The notes under the pieces: model-generated
What the model saw: only the letters and a program-made list of their open reading frames with translations
What the model was told of the DNA's origin: nothing
Databases searched by the model: none
Translations under genes and position numbers: made by a program
Shown here: positions 55,291 to 64,000 of the stretch, piece after piece
Position numbering within the stretch: the stretch's first letter is position 1
Layout of the letters: every line of letters begins with the position of its first letter
NCBI GenBank assembly: GCA_049999725.1
Contig: JBNGIS010020584.1
Coordinates: forward strand, 60,369 to 124,368
Reading direction: 5' to 3'
DNA: 64,000 nt
From: Haplomitrium mnioides
Taxonomy: Eukaryota > Marchantiophyta > Haplomitriopsida > Calobryales

Positions 55291-56300
55291 TTAATGCTCT
55301 CACTCTGTGGTTCTAGGTAAGTCAATGTTCATATGGAATTTTTGTCCCTCATGGACAATCACCTTTTTGTGTTGAGATGCGCGCACCATTCCTCCACTGC
55401 GTGTTGCCTTCTTGTTGCAATGTTGCCAACCGCAATCTCCTCTTGCCCTTGATGAGTTGCTTCGGACCTTTCTCTGTTTTTTGCGTGCACCCGATGAGGT
55501 GCTTCAGACCTTTCTCTATTTTCTGATTTCACCTAATAAGGCACTTTGGACTTTGCTTTAATTTTGATTTTGGTGGCCCCATTACTTGCAAAATGTTCGG
55601 TGGACTGCCCTTGCATGGTTCTGCCCCCTTGCTGCGTGTCAGCTCTACCTGGTTGATTGTCACCACTCCTTCACCCAACAAATCTTCCTCTGTGGCTTTG
55701 CTGACCATTTAGACCCAATAGTGGCAATCTGATTCCTCCTCCTCCCTTGACCACTCGCTGTCATACTCCTCATCCGCTTGGGTCTCCCCTAAATGCAACA
55801 TTGATCCATGGTGAACCACTGTTTTTTCAAGATCAAACACCAAGGTCGAATTTCCCCAATTGTGCATGACTTGGGCTCCATACAGCCAAGACCTTTTGAT
55901 TAGTACTGGGTATGGAGAGGCTTGAGCCGGACGCATCACGAGATAGTTCAATTTGAATTCATTGCCCCTAATGAAAGTGGGTACTCGTAATAGGGAGCCT
56001 ACAGGTTTAACCCGTGATCCATCTGCCAACCTCATGATCCGAACGGTGGGTTGGAACTCCCTAAATCCCAATTTGTGTGCAGTCTCCTCGACCAAAGTGT
56101 TGACACCTGCCCTTCCATCGATAGGCACTATTGACAAGGTACACTCCGTGATCTTGATGTCAATTTCCGGAGCGCTCTTATCTTTGCATACTAATTGCAA
56201 GTCAGTTTGAGCTCCTACATCAATTCCCTTAGTTTTTGTCTATACAGAGGGCTATCTTTGATGAGCTATCCTACTGTAGCCATGATTGGGCAATCTCTCA
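55291..56300 (-). pseudogene. Copy C retropepsin domain and linker
   Basis: VPIDGRAGVNTLVEETAHKL (about 56115-56055) is the active-site segment, with D-G-R-A in place of D-E-G-A. VRIMRLADGSRVKPVGSLLR, FKLNYLVMRPAQASPYPVLI, WLYGAQVMHNWGNSTLVFDL and the acidic EYDSEWSREEEESDCHYWV follow, open for 163 codons (56200-55709). The segment 55708-55291 is the less conserved linker before RT, with a duplicated-looking CxRMRCFRPFSxF phrase (two copies of GAGGTGCTTC/GAGTTGCTTCGGACC near 55460 and 55500). Confidence 0.82.
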
Positions 56301-58089
56301 TGTCTATCTGGATGATGTAGGGGGCTGGTTTCACTTCCTCTCTCTTGGTTGCTACCTTCATTTCAGCTTCTTTAGGTTCTTCTTGCTATTTTTGGACCCT
56401 CTTCATGGTCTCCATTGTTGACTCCTCCTCTTGTGCTGCATCCAACGCCTCTAGTTGCTTTTTCACATTATCGTGCTGCTTGGGGTAAAACCATTTGGGA
56501 TTGTCTTGCTAGTAAGCTAAATTGCTACGTGATGAGGATCCTTAGGCCAACCCCTTATTGAGTTTCCACTCATTCTTATGTTGGTTCTTTTTCTTGGATT
56601 TGGCTCCGGATCGGGTTTCCACTCAATATAGCAATCTTCGGGGGTTGGGGTCTCCTATCTGAGCAACTCAGCTTCCTCTTCCTCCTCATGCTTGACTACC
56701 TCCCCTCTTTCCAATTCTACCAGACTAACTACTGCAGGTGAGGGAATGGGGGGGGGGGGCGGGGGGGGGAGTTATGTCGGGGTTAGGGGCTACCTCGGGC
56801 CTTTTGTTGAGAGGGCAATTGACAACCACATGCCCCTCCTTTTTGCATTGGAAACACAATCCGGTTGGCTGGCCATAATTTTTTTTCTGAGGCTTGGGAC
56901 AATTTGAGGAAATGTGCCTAGACTGTCTACAATTCCAACAAGCCATGATGGTCATTCCACGTGGCCTAGTTGTAGCCCACCTACACCCTTGGCCCCCGCT
57001 CACTCCTGTAGGCCTTCCAAGCATGGTGCAAGGCCCCCCGCTGATTTGGTACACTGTTTCTTAGGCCTCCTCTTGAACATAATCAACTTCTTCCTTCATG
57101 TAATCTGATGCCTCCTCCCTTATATGATGGATGGCGTTGCTCTCTGCATGGTATTCTTGAGGAGAGTGGCCATGCTTGTTACATCTGACACACCACACTT
57201 CCACTCATCTGGATAGGAGCGGGTGACCCTTCGATTTGATTCCTGCAAGGAGTATATTCATGGCTTCTATCTTGGTGCTCAATTCATCGATATGATCCTT
57301 CCCCACTGACTTTTTGCTAAGTTCAAGTTCAGGTTTGCCTTTCTTTGATTTCTTCTTTTTGACCTCTCTATGGTGATGGGATTCACACTACTTGGCCTCC
57401 TTTTTCTTTTGCTCCTTCATCCTTTTCTTTTTTCATGAAGATTGGTGCTCCTCCGAGTTGCTCCTATCCGAGTTATCCTCGCTTTCTGAAGTGGATGTAG
57501 AGCTCTCGTCTATCTCCTCTTCGTTGCTTGAAGTGTCCGCAGAGTCTTTGAACTCCTACCTGGTTCTGGTTTTCCTTCGCAAGCTAGTGATCGCAGCCTT
57601 AACATGAGATTGAGCCACATTCACTACCTCCTCAAAGGTTTGAGGGTCCGTCTACCTTACCCAAGTCCTTATCCCTCTGCACACGGCTGCAAGAAACCAT
57701 GTTGTCAGCATTCCGTCAGTGGTTGGCGGGTTTAGCTTCTGAGATACCTTTTTGAATCTTTGTAGAAATCTTCTCACAAATTCCTTTCTCTTCATTCTAA
57801 GTTGACCCATCTTGATTAGTGCCTTCATCTCTTCTCCAATTCCTCAAAATTCTACCACGAAGCCGGTCTTGAATGCTTTCGAGTCCCTTTGATATTGTCT
57901 AAGAAATCCTTATACCAAGGTTATGCCTCTCCCTTCAATACCGCTGACAAAATGCTGATTTTCACATGGCTTTCCCCATTTGCCACTGCAGCATTCTCCA
58001 GTTCGTCTAACCAAGCATCAGGGTTGTCCTTTAAAGGACTTGTACTTGAAACACACTTGCAGTCCAAAAAGAGGCACCGAGTTGGCCAT
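56301..58089 (-). pseudogene. Copy C gag with three zinc knuckles
   Basis: ATG at 58089 begins MANSVPLFGLQVCFKYKSFK, about 184 nt after the PBS. The capsid-like part is frameshifted. A serine/acidic linker encoded near 57540-57430 matches copy A. Knuckle 1 reads CVRCNKHGHSPQEY with the last Cys lost (about 57190-57150). Knuckle 2, CWNCRQSRHISSNC, and knuckle 3, CFQCKKEGHVVVNC (56945-56830), are complete. A proline-rich tail (TPPPAPPPH) is encoded by an extreme C-tract seen as a G-tract on the plus strand (56747-56770). Confidence 0.84.
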
Positions 58090-58272
58090 TACATCACCTC
58101 GCAGAGCTAACTCCACCTACAAGTCAATACTCTTCTCCACTTTGCGTCGGGTAAGCTCACAGCAGAATGCTTGTTTCTTCTATCTTTTTACTTTGATACC
58201 GATATGTTGTTGGGGGTCCTTCTTGGAAAAATGATAACGTCTTGGGTTGGTCTAAGGCTTGTGCAAACCTTT

Positions 58273-58290
58273 GCCCTCCTTCTAGCTCCA
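58273..58290 (-). promoter_or_regulatory. Primer-binding site of copy C
   Basis: TGGAGCTAGAAGGAGGGC on the minus strand, 8 nt inside the 5' LTR. It has one change from the consensus. Confidence 0.66.
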
Positions 58291-58298
58291 AAAAGTTA

Positions 58299-59237
58299 TG
58301 TCACACCTCTCCTTCAGGCTTTAACCCCCAAAAGTGGCAATTTGGAAGAAGGGGGTGACAATTGAGGTCTTGGGTTCTTTTCTGAGATGGCCTCGAATCC
58401 AAATTATCACTTTCAAGTCTTTGCTTTGCAAACCTCTCAGCCTATCGAAGATCACCCTGATAAACCAATCTGCTCACTGACACACACATCAGAAGTATAT
58501 CTGGCTTACGAATCTAAAGTATATTTTTGGAATCTCAGAATAGACAAAGACTTCTTGCTTACAAAATGAACTCAAGATACAAATGTGCCATCCAAAGGGG
58601 ACAAGACCCATAGTTCTGCCCCTCTATGTGGTGTTTCCTTGGGTCCTAATAGGCTGCAATTCGAGTTCACTCCGAATCCGAAGTATATTTCAGGAAATCA
58701 GAGAACAGACAAATCTAACTACTATAGCATGCACACACAATGCTTCACCATGAGTCCCTCGATTCTGAGTGACCTCAATGTCACACGTTCCTATGCTCTC
58801 CAACAGCCTCCAGCAATCGCAACAACAGTTCAACACTCCTTCAATACCCAACCCACACACCCTATCCAGATAGTTTTCCCACCTCCACCACTAGAGGGTC
58901 TTGGATTTACTTCCACAAGATTGGAAGAGATCATATTAACTTCCTCTCACAAAGAAAGTCTTGTCAACTGGTGGCCAACTCACTCCACCCATAACTTTGA
59001 CTGGATCTTGTGCGCAAAGTGCAAGCACTAATGCAACCACTCCTCTCTTGGTTCCGCTTGAATGTTAAGACTAGAAGTGCCCTCCGAGCGTTCCTAGGAT
59101 TGATGCTTCTGCACAAACAAACGCTGAGATGGCTCCAAGATCCGTCCTTTGCTGCCTCTTTGAATTCAAGACCAAAAGAATCCCCTTCTGCTTTAGGTGT
59201 TGATCCACCTTCGAATGCTAGTCCGCCTGCAGGGTTG
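58299..59237 (-). repeat. 5' LTR of copy C, truncated
   Basis: It starts TGTCACACCTCTCCTTCAGG on the plus strand and follows fragment K closely for more than 900 bp (GGACAAGNCC-A-NNCTCTNCCC, CACTCCGAATCCNAAGTATA). At CCTGCAGGG (59237) similarity ends and AT-rich unrelated sequence begins, so the outer part of the LTR is gone. Confidence 0.8.
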
Positions 59238-60393
59238 ATGTCGACCAGGTTTTTTCGATTTTCTGTGTTTACCCCGGCCTAGTACAACAATTTGTGCCCT
59301 CGATTAATCAACCTGGTGCACAACAAGAGGGTCAAAACAATTTAAGGAGTCGTCTAGAGTTTGAAGACGGCATATTGATTTAGACCATTTCATAGTTGGC
59401 TCAGTTCAACGCACAGAAGAAAAACCTTTTAGGAGGTCATCGACATGATTTGGAGCAAAGGGCTTCACCTTTGGCTCGCAAATTCCTTTCGCTTTGTATT
59501 CCTAAATGTCATTTTTCCCCTATGTAACTTGTCATATGTGTTTTGTTTACTCTATATCTTTGGCAAATATACTATAGTATAATATTAGTGTTTTATTTTA
59601 TTTATTTATCCTATTGTACTATGTTATGTTATACGCTGATTTGTGTATTCTTCTTTGTTTCCATTCTTTCCAATTTTTCCATTGTTCCTTTCTTTCTCTT
59701 CCTTTTACCTTGCAGCCAACACGCAGTCAGAGCATGATTCAGCATCATGTAGGGTAGCTCCGAGGAGAAAACTCAAGAAGGGGTTGTAAATTCTTGAGGG
59801 AACCAGCAAATGGAGATATGTAAAGCGTGGATGCTCGATGCACAATTGGAGAAATGCAAGGAGGGTTCAGACGATTCCTCGCCACAAAAAATTCTGTTGA
59901 GGAGAGAATGGTGAGGAGAATTCGACCAAGAAGGCCATACGAGCTATCGGCAATTTCTTTGCACATTTCCTTTCATTTTGTAGCCTATGTACTTTGTTTT
60001 TTTTCCCTCTGTGTTTTGTATGTGCTTTGTCAATTTTGTATGTTGTTAGTATATCTTTCACTGAGTAAGTTGTGAAGGGTACTCTACTCACCATATTTGA
60101 GAAGCAGTTTTGTTTTATACATTATTTTATATATTCTATTACTATTTATTATTATATATAAAATTGTACTCCCATTATCCGATAGTATGGGGATAAAAAA
60201 GACCCCTATGGCCTACTCTATTTATTTTATTTTATTAATTTATTTTTTAGTATTATTTCTATGATACTCATTATTATATTATCTTTTTATATTATTATAT
60301 ATTATTATTATTATTATATGTTATATTGTAATATATAAGTTTATTTAATATTTCAACCTTTTATCTCACTGTTTTATTATTTAATATTTTATT
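59238..60393. other. AT-rich sequence of unknown nature between copy C and copia I
   Basis: The composition changes sharply at 59238. Nearby CGACCAGGTT (59245) and AACCTGGTGCAC (59310) form an imperfect inverted repeat. A short frame at 59827-60075 (DARCTIGEMQGGFRRFLATK) has no recognisable domain. 60110-60390 is built of TTA/TAT runs. It could be the remnant of another element or ordinary intergenic DNA; no gene is supported. Confidence 0.4.
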
Positions 60394-60538
60394 TGTTATA
60401 GCAGATGGGAGACACACACAGCAATCGGGCAGCGCCACACTTCACTTCATAGATAGAATGAATACAGATCTATCCTATTGTACATAACCCTATCTATATA
60501 TATGGTATAGATAGGGTTCGTCCTATAGTCCTATAACA
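60394..60538 (-). repeat. 3' LTR of copia I, about 145 bp
   Basis: It is bounded on the plus strand by TGTTATAGCAG and CCTATAACA, perfect short inverted ends (TGTTATAG/CTATAACA). The right end abuts a polypurine tract. A TATATATATGG region lies near 60497. At about 145 bp it is among the shortest LTRs for a plant copia element. The partner LTR is outside the window, so the left edge rests on the inverted ends. Confidence 0.75.
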
Positions 60539-60552
60539 CTCCTTCTTGACTG
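60539..60552 (-). promoter_or_regulatory. Polypurine tract of copia I
   Basis: On the minus strand CAGTCAAGAAGGAG directly precedes the LTR start TGTTATAGGAC. Confidence 0.75.
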
Positions 60553-60950
60553 ATTTTGTTCTAGACTAATCAGTCACAATTCTAGGACTAGTTTAAATCA
60601 ATATGCTGCTACATGTGTGGTCTCATTAAAACCCTCCTGCTTTTTTCTGAGGGAAAGAGTGCCACCACATGTAGTGCATTTACATCAAAAATAGATTGTT
60701 TGAAAATGTAGATGCAAGTTCATCACTCAAATTTCTGTTGTAATGTTGTAGATGACGTTGTGTTGTTGATGGCTCCTTGCATCTGTATGGATAACCTGTG
60801 AGCCCTCATCTGCCTTTTGAAAAACATGCGTACATCATTAGTGTCGCATGAATATCTGTAAAACAAACTTCATAGTTAAAACATAATACTCAATAACAGA
60901 AAGCGTGGTATAAAATTTGAAAAGAGTCTGAATCATATAAAATTGATATG
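60553..60950 (-). other. 3' noncoding region of copia I
   Basis: About 400 bp between the end of the RNase H frame and the polypurine tract. No frame or repeat is evident. It includes TTTTTTCTGAGGGAAAGAGTG near 60640 on the plus strand. Confidence 0.5.
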
Positions 60951-62201
60951 TCAATTTTGCTTTCTGTTGAGTTGAGATAATTTTCGTAGACCAATTCCTT
61001 CTGTATGTGCCTTGTGTAGGGCAGTAGGTAGGGGTTTTGTGAAAATGTCAGCCCTATTGTCTTTGCTTGGTATCCATTGTATGTTAATCTGTTCACCATG
61101 TTGTTCATGAGTGTAGAAGAATTTAGGGGCAATATGTTTGATTCTGTCCCCTTTGATGAATCCTTGGGCTATTTGTTCAACACATGGTTTATTATCTTCA
61201 TAGAGTACCGTAGGGGATTGAATATGTTGCTGACCAGTGTTAGAGTTGATGTGATCAATCAACTGTCTTAGCCAAATACATTCTCTACTAGCCTCGTATA
61301 ATGCTATAATTTCGGCATGATTAGTAGATGTTGTGGTGATGGTCTGTTTGGTGCTTTTCCATGAAATAGCTGTACCCCCTTTAAGGAATACATATCTTGT
61401 TTGTGATTTTGTATCATCAGGGTCAGATAAGTATCCAACATCAGCATATCCAATGATGTCGTTTTCTACATTTTTCGGGAAGAATAGACCCATGTCTACA
61501 GTGCCTTGCAGGTATCTGAAAATTCTTTTGATGCCATTCCAATAGCGTATAGTTGGTTGTGAGCTATGTCTTGCTAGTAGGTTTACAGCGAAAGCAATGT
61601 CGGGTCTGGTCTGATTTGCCAGGTACATTAATGCTCCTATGGCGGATAAGTATGGTTTCTCTGGTCCAAGTGTGGGTTCTGTTTCCTTTCTTTTGGAGAA
61701 CATGTCTTTTGAGGGGTCTGAGGATCTCATTTCCATAGGCGTGCTCATTGGGTGAGCTTTTTCCATGTTGAATTGTTTCAGCATTTTCGATGTGTAAGTT
61801 GACTGGTGTATCAGAATGCCATCATGTAAGTGTTCGAATTGTATTCCCAAGCAGAAGTCAGGTTCGCCAATGTCTCGCATTTCAACGGTATTTTTCAGTT
61901 TCTCAATAGTGTCGGAGGTTAGGCATGGTGTCCCAAAAATGTTGATATTGTCTACGTATATTGCCACTATAACGTATTCAGGGGTTTCCTGTTTCATGAA
62001 TAGGCATGGTGCAATGTCGTCGTTCTTAAAATTCATGGTCATCATTTCTGATTTGAATTTTTGATACCAATTTCTGCCGCTTTGTTTGAGGCCATACATC
62101 GATCTCATGACTTGGACTGCCATTGAGGGTCCGATCGATTTGATGCCATATATGTAGAATTTGCTGAATGCTTTGTCGATGGAATGCTTCCATGTACACA
62201 T
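60951..62201 (-). pseudogene. Copia I reverse transcriptase C-terminal part and RNase H, open 416 codons
   Basis: VMRSMYGLKQSGRNWYQKF (about 62105-62050) is the RT motif before the catalytic box. VIVAIYVDNINIFG (61990-61935) is the catalytic box with YVDD changed to YVDN. GEPDFCLGIQFEHLHDGILI, YLSAIGALMYLANQTRPDIA and NGIKRIFRYLQGTVDMGLFF complete RT. RNase H shows IGYADVGYLSDPDDTKSQT, STNHAEIIALYEASRECIWL and VLYEDNKPCVEQ, with Asp, Glu and Asp in place, then DNRADIFTKPLP. The frame has no stop over 1.25 kb, so decay is recent, but the YVDN change should abolish polymerase activity. Confidence 0.88.
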
Positions 62202-62210
62202 GATCGATAT

Positions 62211-62608
62211 GGGACTAAAGGTCCCTTGTCATTGTGTTTGTTCAGCTTTCTTGTGGGTTGGACTGAAGGTCCATTCTTCTGCCAATCTGCCATGCATGTT
62301 GATGGGACTGAAGGTCCTCTAATGGACTGCGTACTCAGCAATTGTGCTGGCTGGACTAAAGGTCCAGATATCGCAGTGTTAAGCATGTTGTTCATTGTAT
62401 GGCGCATTCTCTTTGTCATGAGGACAGTAGGTCCTTTCTTTTGTAGCCATTTGTGGACTATAGGTCCTGTTGCAGATTTATTGTGAGGGATAGAAGGTCT
62501 AACCTTAGAGGATTTGTATTGAGGGACAACGGGTCCAACCTCAGATATTCTGCATTGAGGGACAAAAGGTCCAACCTCAGATATTTGGCATTGAGGGACA
62601 AAAGTTCC
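62211..62608 (-). repeat. GGAC...GTCC palindromic repeat array inside copia I RT
   Basis: Plus-strand cores of the form GGGACTAAAGGTCC lie at 62211, 62260, 62304, 62353, 62422, 62455, 62487, 62523, 62559 and 62595. The last four are spaced exactly 36 bp with flanking AACCTCAGATATT and TTGAGG, a true 12-codon tandem repeat; the others are 32-69 bp apart with unrelated spacers. Each core is a near-palindrome (GGAC arm, 3-5 nt, GTCC arm). A looser copy lies at 62114-62132. Confidence 0.9.
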
Positions 62609-62817
62609 AACCTCAAATATTTGCCTCTCCCCCTGAATGTGGAAAGATAACCTTGATATGAGTTCTGGAGGTGCCTTCATGTAGATCTGAGAGTCAAGTA
62701 TGTCGTACAGGTAGGCTGTAATAATGTCCATGATGTGCATGATGAGGTTCCGTTGAATGGCGAATGCGATCATATATCTGTATGTAATGGAGTCCATTAT
62801 GGGTGAATACGTCAGAT

Positions 62818-62917
62818 NNNNNNNNNNNNNNNNNNNNNNNNNNNNNNNNNNNNNNNNNNNNNNNNNNNNNNNNNNNNNNNNNNNNNNNNNNNNNNNNNNN
62901 NNNNNNNNNNNNNNNNN
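62818..62917. other. Assembly gap, 100 N, in copia I RT
   Basis: Exactly 100 N, true length unknown. It lies between the integrase-RT linker (DDMFAYS) and the RT motif LTYSPIMDS. Confidence 0.97.
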
Positions 62918-63488
62918 TGAGTAGGCAAACATGTCGTCTATGTTTGTTTTGTCTCTTGTCCAGATACGGCCGGTATGCAAGTAATCGATGGATATCTTCT
63001 CATTGTCTGGAATTGTTGATCTCGGTGTGTCTGATGTTCTGTCTTGGGTTGGTTGTCTTTCGATATTGGTGTGATGTGATTGGTTGGGTTTTGGCTTATT
63101 TTTGGAGCCAAGCGGGCGTCCTCTTTTGGCCTTGGGCGCAATATCAGTAGCAGGTCTGGATTCTTTTTGTAGTCTTGCAGGTGCATTAGCTGCTTCGATA
63201 TGGGATTTGGTAATACCTGCTATATCATTGAATGCGTTTGGTGTTTTGACTAATGTCTGTTGGATGTGGAGTATTTTCTGTACTTCATAGTCAGATTGTC
63301 TGGTCCTGGCATCGGGTTGAAGGATTGAGTTTTTACGCCATACTAGTTCCTCCTTATGTGTTGTTGTGTTTGAAGGAGTGTCCTGTGTTAAGGGTGGGAA
63401 AGTGTCTTCAAAGAATTGGCAATCTGCAAATCGGGACTTGAAAACGTCTGATGTACTTGGTTCGAGGTATCGAATTATTGATGGGGAC

Positions 63489-64000
63489 TCAAAACCAATA
63501 TATATTCCTTTCTGACGTTGTGGTCCCATTTTTGGTTTGGTTGGGGACGAGGATTGGTACCATGACCAGACATCCGAATGTTCTAAGGTGTGTAATGTTG
63601 GCGGGCATGCCTATTGTAAGTCGATATGGTGAGTAACTGTTGAAGGTTGATGGCCTGAACCTTATTAGGGTGGCTGCATGCATTACGGCATGGCCCCATG
63701 CTGAGGTAGGAAGGCTTGTGTTCAGGAGTAGCGGTCGGGCGATAAGTTGTATACGTTTAATTGTTGATTCAACTATTCCATTCTGGAAATGGACGTGAGG
63801 GGCTGAGTACTAGATATCTATGCCTGCCGATGTGCAGAATTTGTCGAATGTTTTAGACGAAAATTCGTCGGCGTTGTCAACTCTAAGAGTTTTGATCGGG
63901 TATTCGGGCAATTGAGTGGTTAGCTTTAGAATTTGTGAGAGTAGTTTGGGGAATACCATATTTTTGGTTGTAAGTAGAGATACTTGTGACCACTTTGATG
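63489..64000 (-). pseudogene. Copia I integrase core, partial
   Basis: Read leftward from the window edge, mixed frames give KTLRVDNADEFSSKTFDKFC with the second catalytic Asp region (about 63900-63840), HVHFQNGIVESTIKRIQLIA with the Glu (about 63790-63745), SAWGHAVMHAATLIRFRPST, SPYRLTIGMPANITHLRTFG and VPNQTK. At about 63530 the frame changes into the next open stretch. The zinc-binding region and first Asp lie beyond the window. Confidence 0.82.

Larger units (their letters stand above)
52013..59237 (-). mobile_element. G1 gypsy copy C, most of 3' LTR lost
   Basis: On the minus strand: truncated 5' LTR (58299-59237), PBS (58273-58290), gag (ATG at 58089), protease, RT, RNase H, integrase, polypurine tract and only 488 bp of 3' LTR (52013-52500). 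It keeps the longest open stretch of any G1 copy (53659-54642, 327 codons). RT carries a deletion of about 170 bp after the FIDD box. Confidence 0.87.
62105..63529 (-). pseudogene. Copia I integrase C-terminus and reverse transcriptase N-terminal part with repeat insert
   Basis: The frame opens in the integrase tail (MGPQRQKGIYIGFESPSIIR, FADCQFFEDTFPPL), passes a basic linker (APKAKRGRPLGSKNKPKPN), a 100-N gap, and RT motifs YSPIMDSITYRYMIAFAI, HIMDIITAYLYDILDSQIYM with the first catalytic Asp, and KAPPEL (about 62665). The next RT motif, YGLKQSG, is not reached for about 550 bp; instead a 12-residue repeat (GPFVPQCRISEV type) and looser GPxVP copies fill the frame to 62211. A frame change near 62150 then leads into the downstream RT part. 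The insert is open throughout. Confidence 0.85.
60394..64000 (-). mobile_element. Ty1/copia element I, partial (runs off right edge)
   Basis: On the minus strand: 3' LTR (60394-60538), polypurine tract, a roughly 410-nt 3' noncoding region, then RNase H, RT and integrase in copia order to the window edge. The gag, protease, 5' LTR and PBS lie outside. It carries about 0.5 kb of extra repetitive sequence inside RT, a YVDN catalytic box, and two frame changes (near 63520 and 62150). It differs clearly from copia 1 in sequence and in its very short LTR. Confidence 0.9.

Noticed and set aside
60110-60390. Possible AT-rich matrix-attachment or origin-like region
   Set aside because: It is only compositional, with simple TTA/TAT runs. 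No specific motif supports a function.
62184-62486. Plus-strand frame with repeated TKGPL/TEGPF motifs
   Set aside because: It is the antisense of the palindromic repeat array in copia RT; because the core is nearly palindromic, both strands give GP repeats.

Overview
The window looks like intergenic chromatin from a large-genome land plant. Every recognisable coding segment belongs to an LTR retrotransposon, mostly old Ty3/gypsy copies inserted into, truncated by or recombined with one another. I see no host protein gene, rRNA, tRNA or CRISPR array. The species cannot be named from this sequence. Four runs of exactly 100 N are scaffold gaps of unknown true size.

One gypsy family, called G1 here, fills most of the window. 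Its LTRs are about 2.1-3.3 kb and begin TGT and end ACA in element orientation. An 8-nt spacer follows the 5' LTR, then a primer-binding site that is not initiator-Met and has consensus TGGCGCTAGAAGGAGGGC. Gag carries three CCHC zinc knuckles and an acidic/serine-rich linker. Retropepsin, RT, RNase H and integrase follow, then a polypurine tract. RT motifs and element order fit the non-chromoviral Athila/Tat/Ogre branch; that placement is inferred.

Layout: 1-1602 unrecognised; 1603-10012 G1 copy A (-); 10013-11565 G1 LTR fragment H (+); 11566-12277 unrecognised; 12278-17833 a structurally complete Ty1/copia element (-) with a TTACG target duplication; 17839-18127 unrecognised; 18128-27261 G1-like copy B (+) with an extra gene between PBS and gag; 27262-29001 G1-like LTR fragment F (-); 29002-32790 a chromovirus-like gypsy J (-); 32791-38030 G1 copy D (-); 38031-39340 G1 LTR fragment K (-); 39345-52012 G1 copy E (+), whose gag is split by a solo LTR L (40336-43649, -) flanked by the duplication CAAGA; 52013-59237 G1 copy C (-); 59238-60393 unrecognised AT-rich sequence; 60394-64000 a second Ty1/copia element I (-) that runs off the window.

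No copy looks able to move by itself: each pol is broken by stops, frameshifts or deletions. Two observations stand out. Copy B has a 4.15-kb leader with a roughly 2.4-kb decayed ORF1 ending in a coiled coil, whereas A, C and D have leaders of about 185 nt. Copia I has about 0.5 kb of extra sequence inside its RT gene, built from at least ten GGAC...GTCC palindromic repeats, four of them on an exact 36-bp (12-codon) period.
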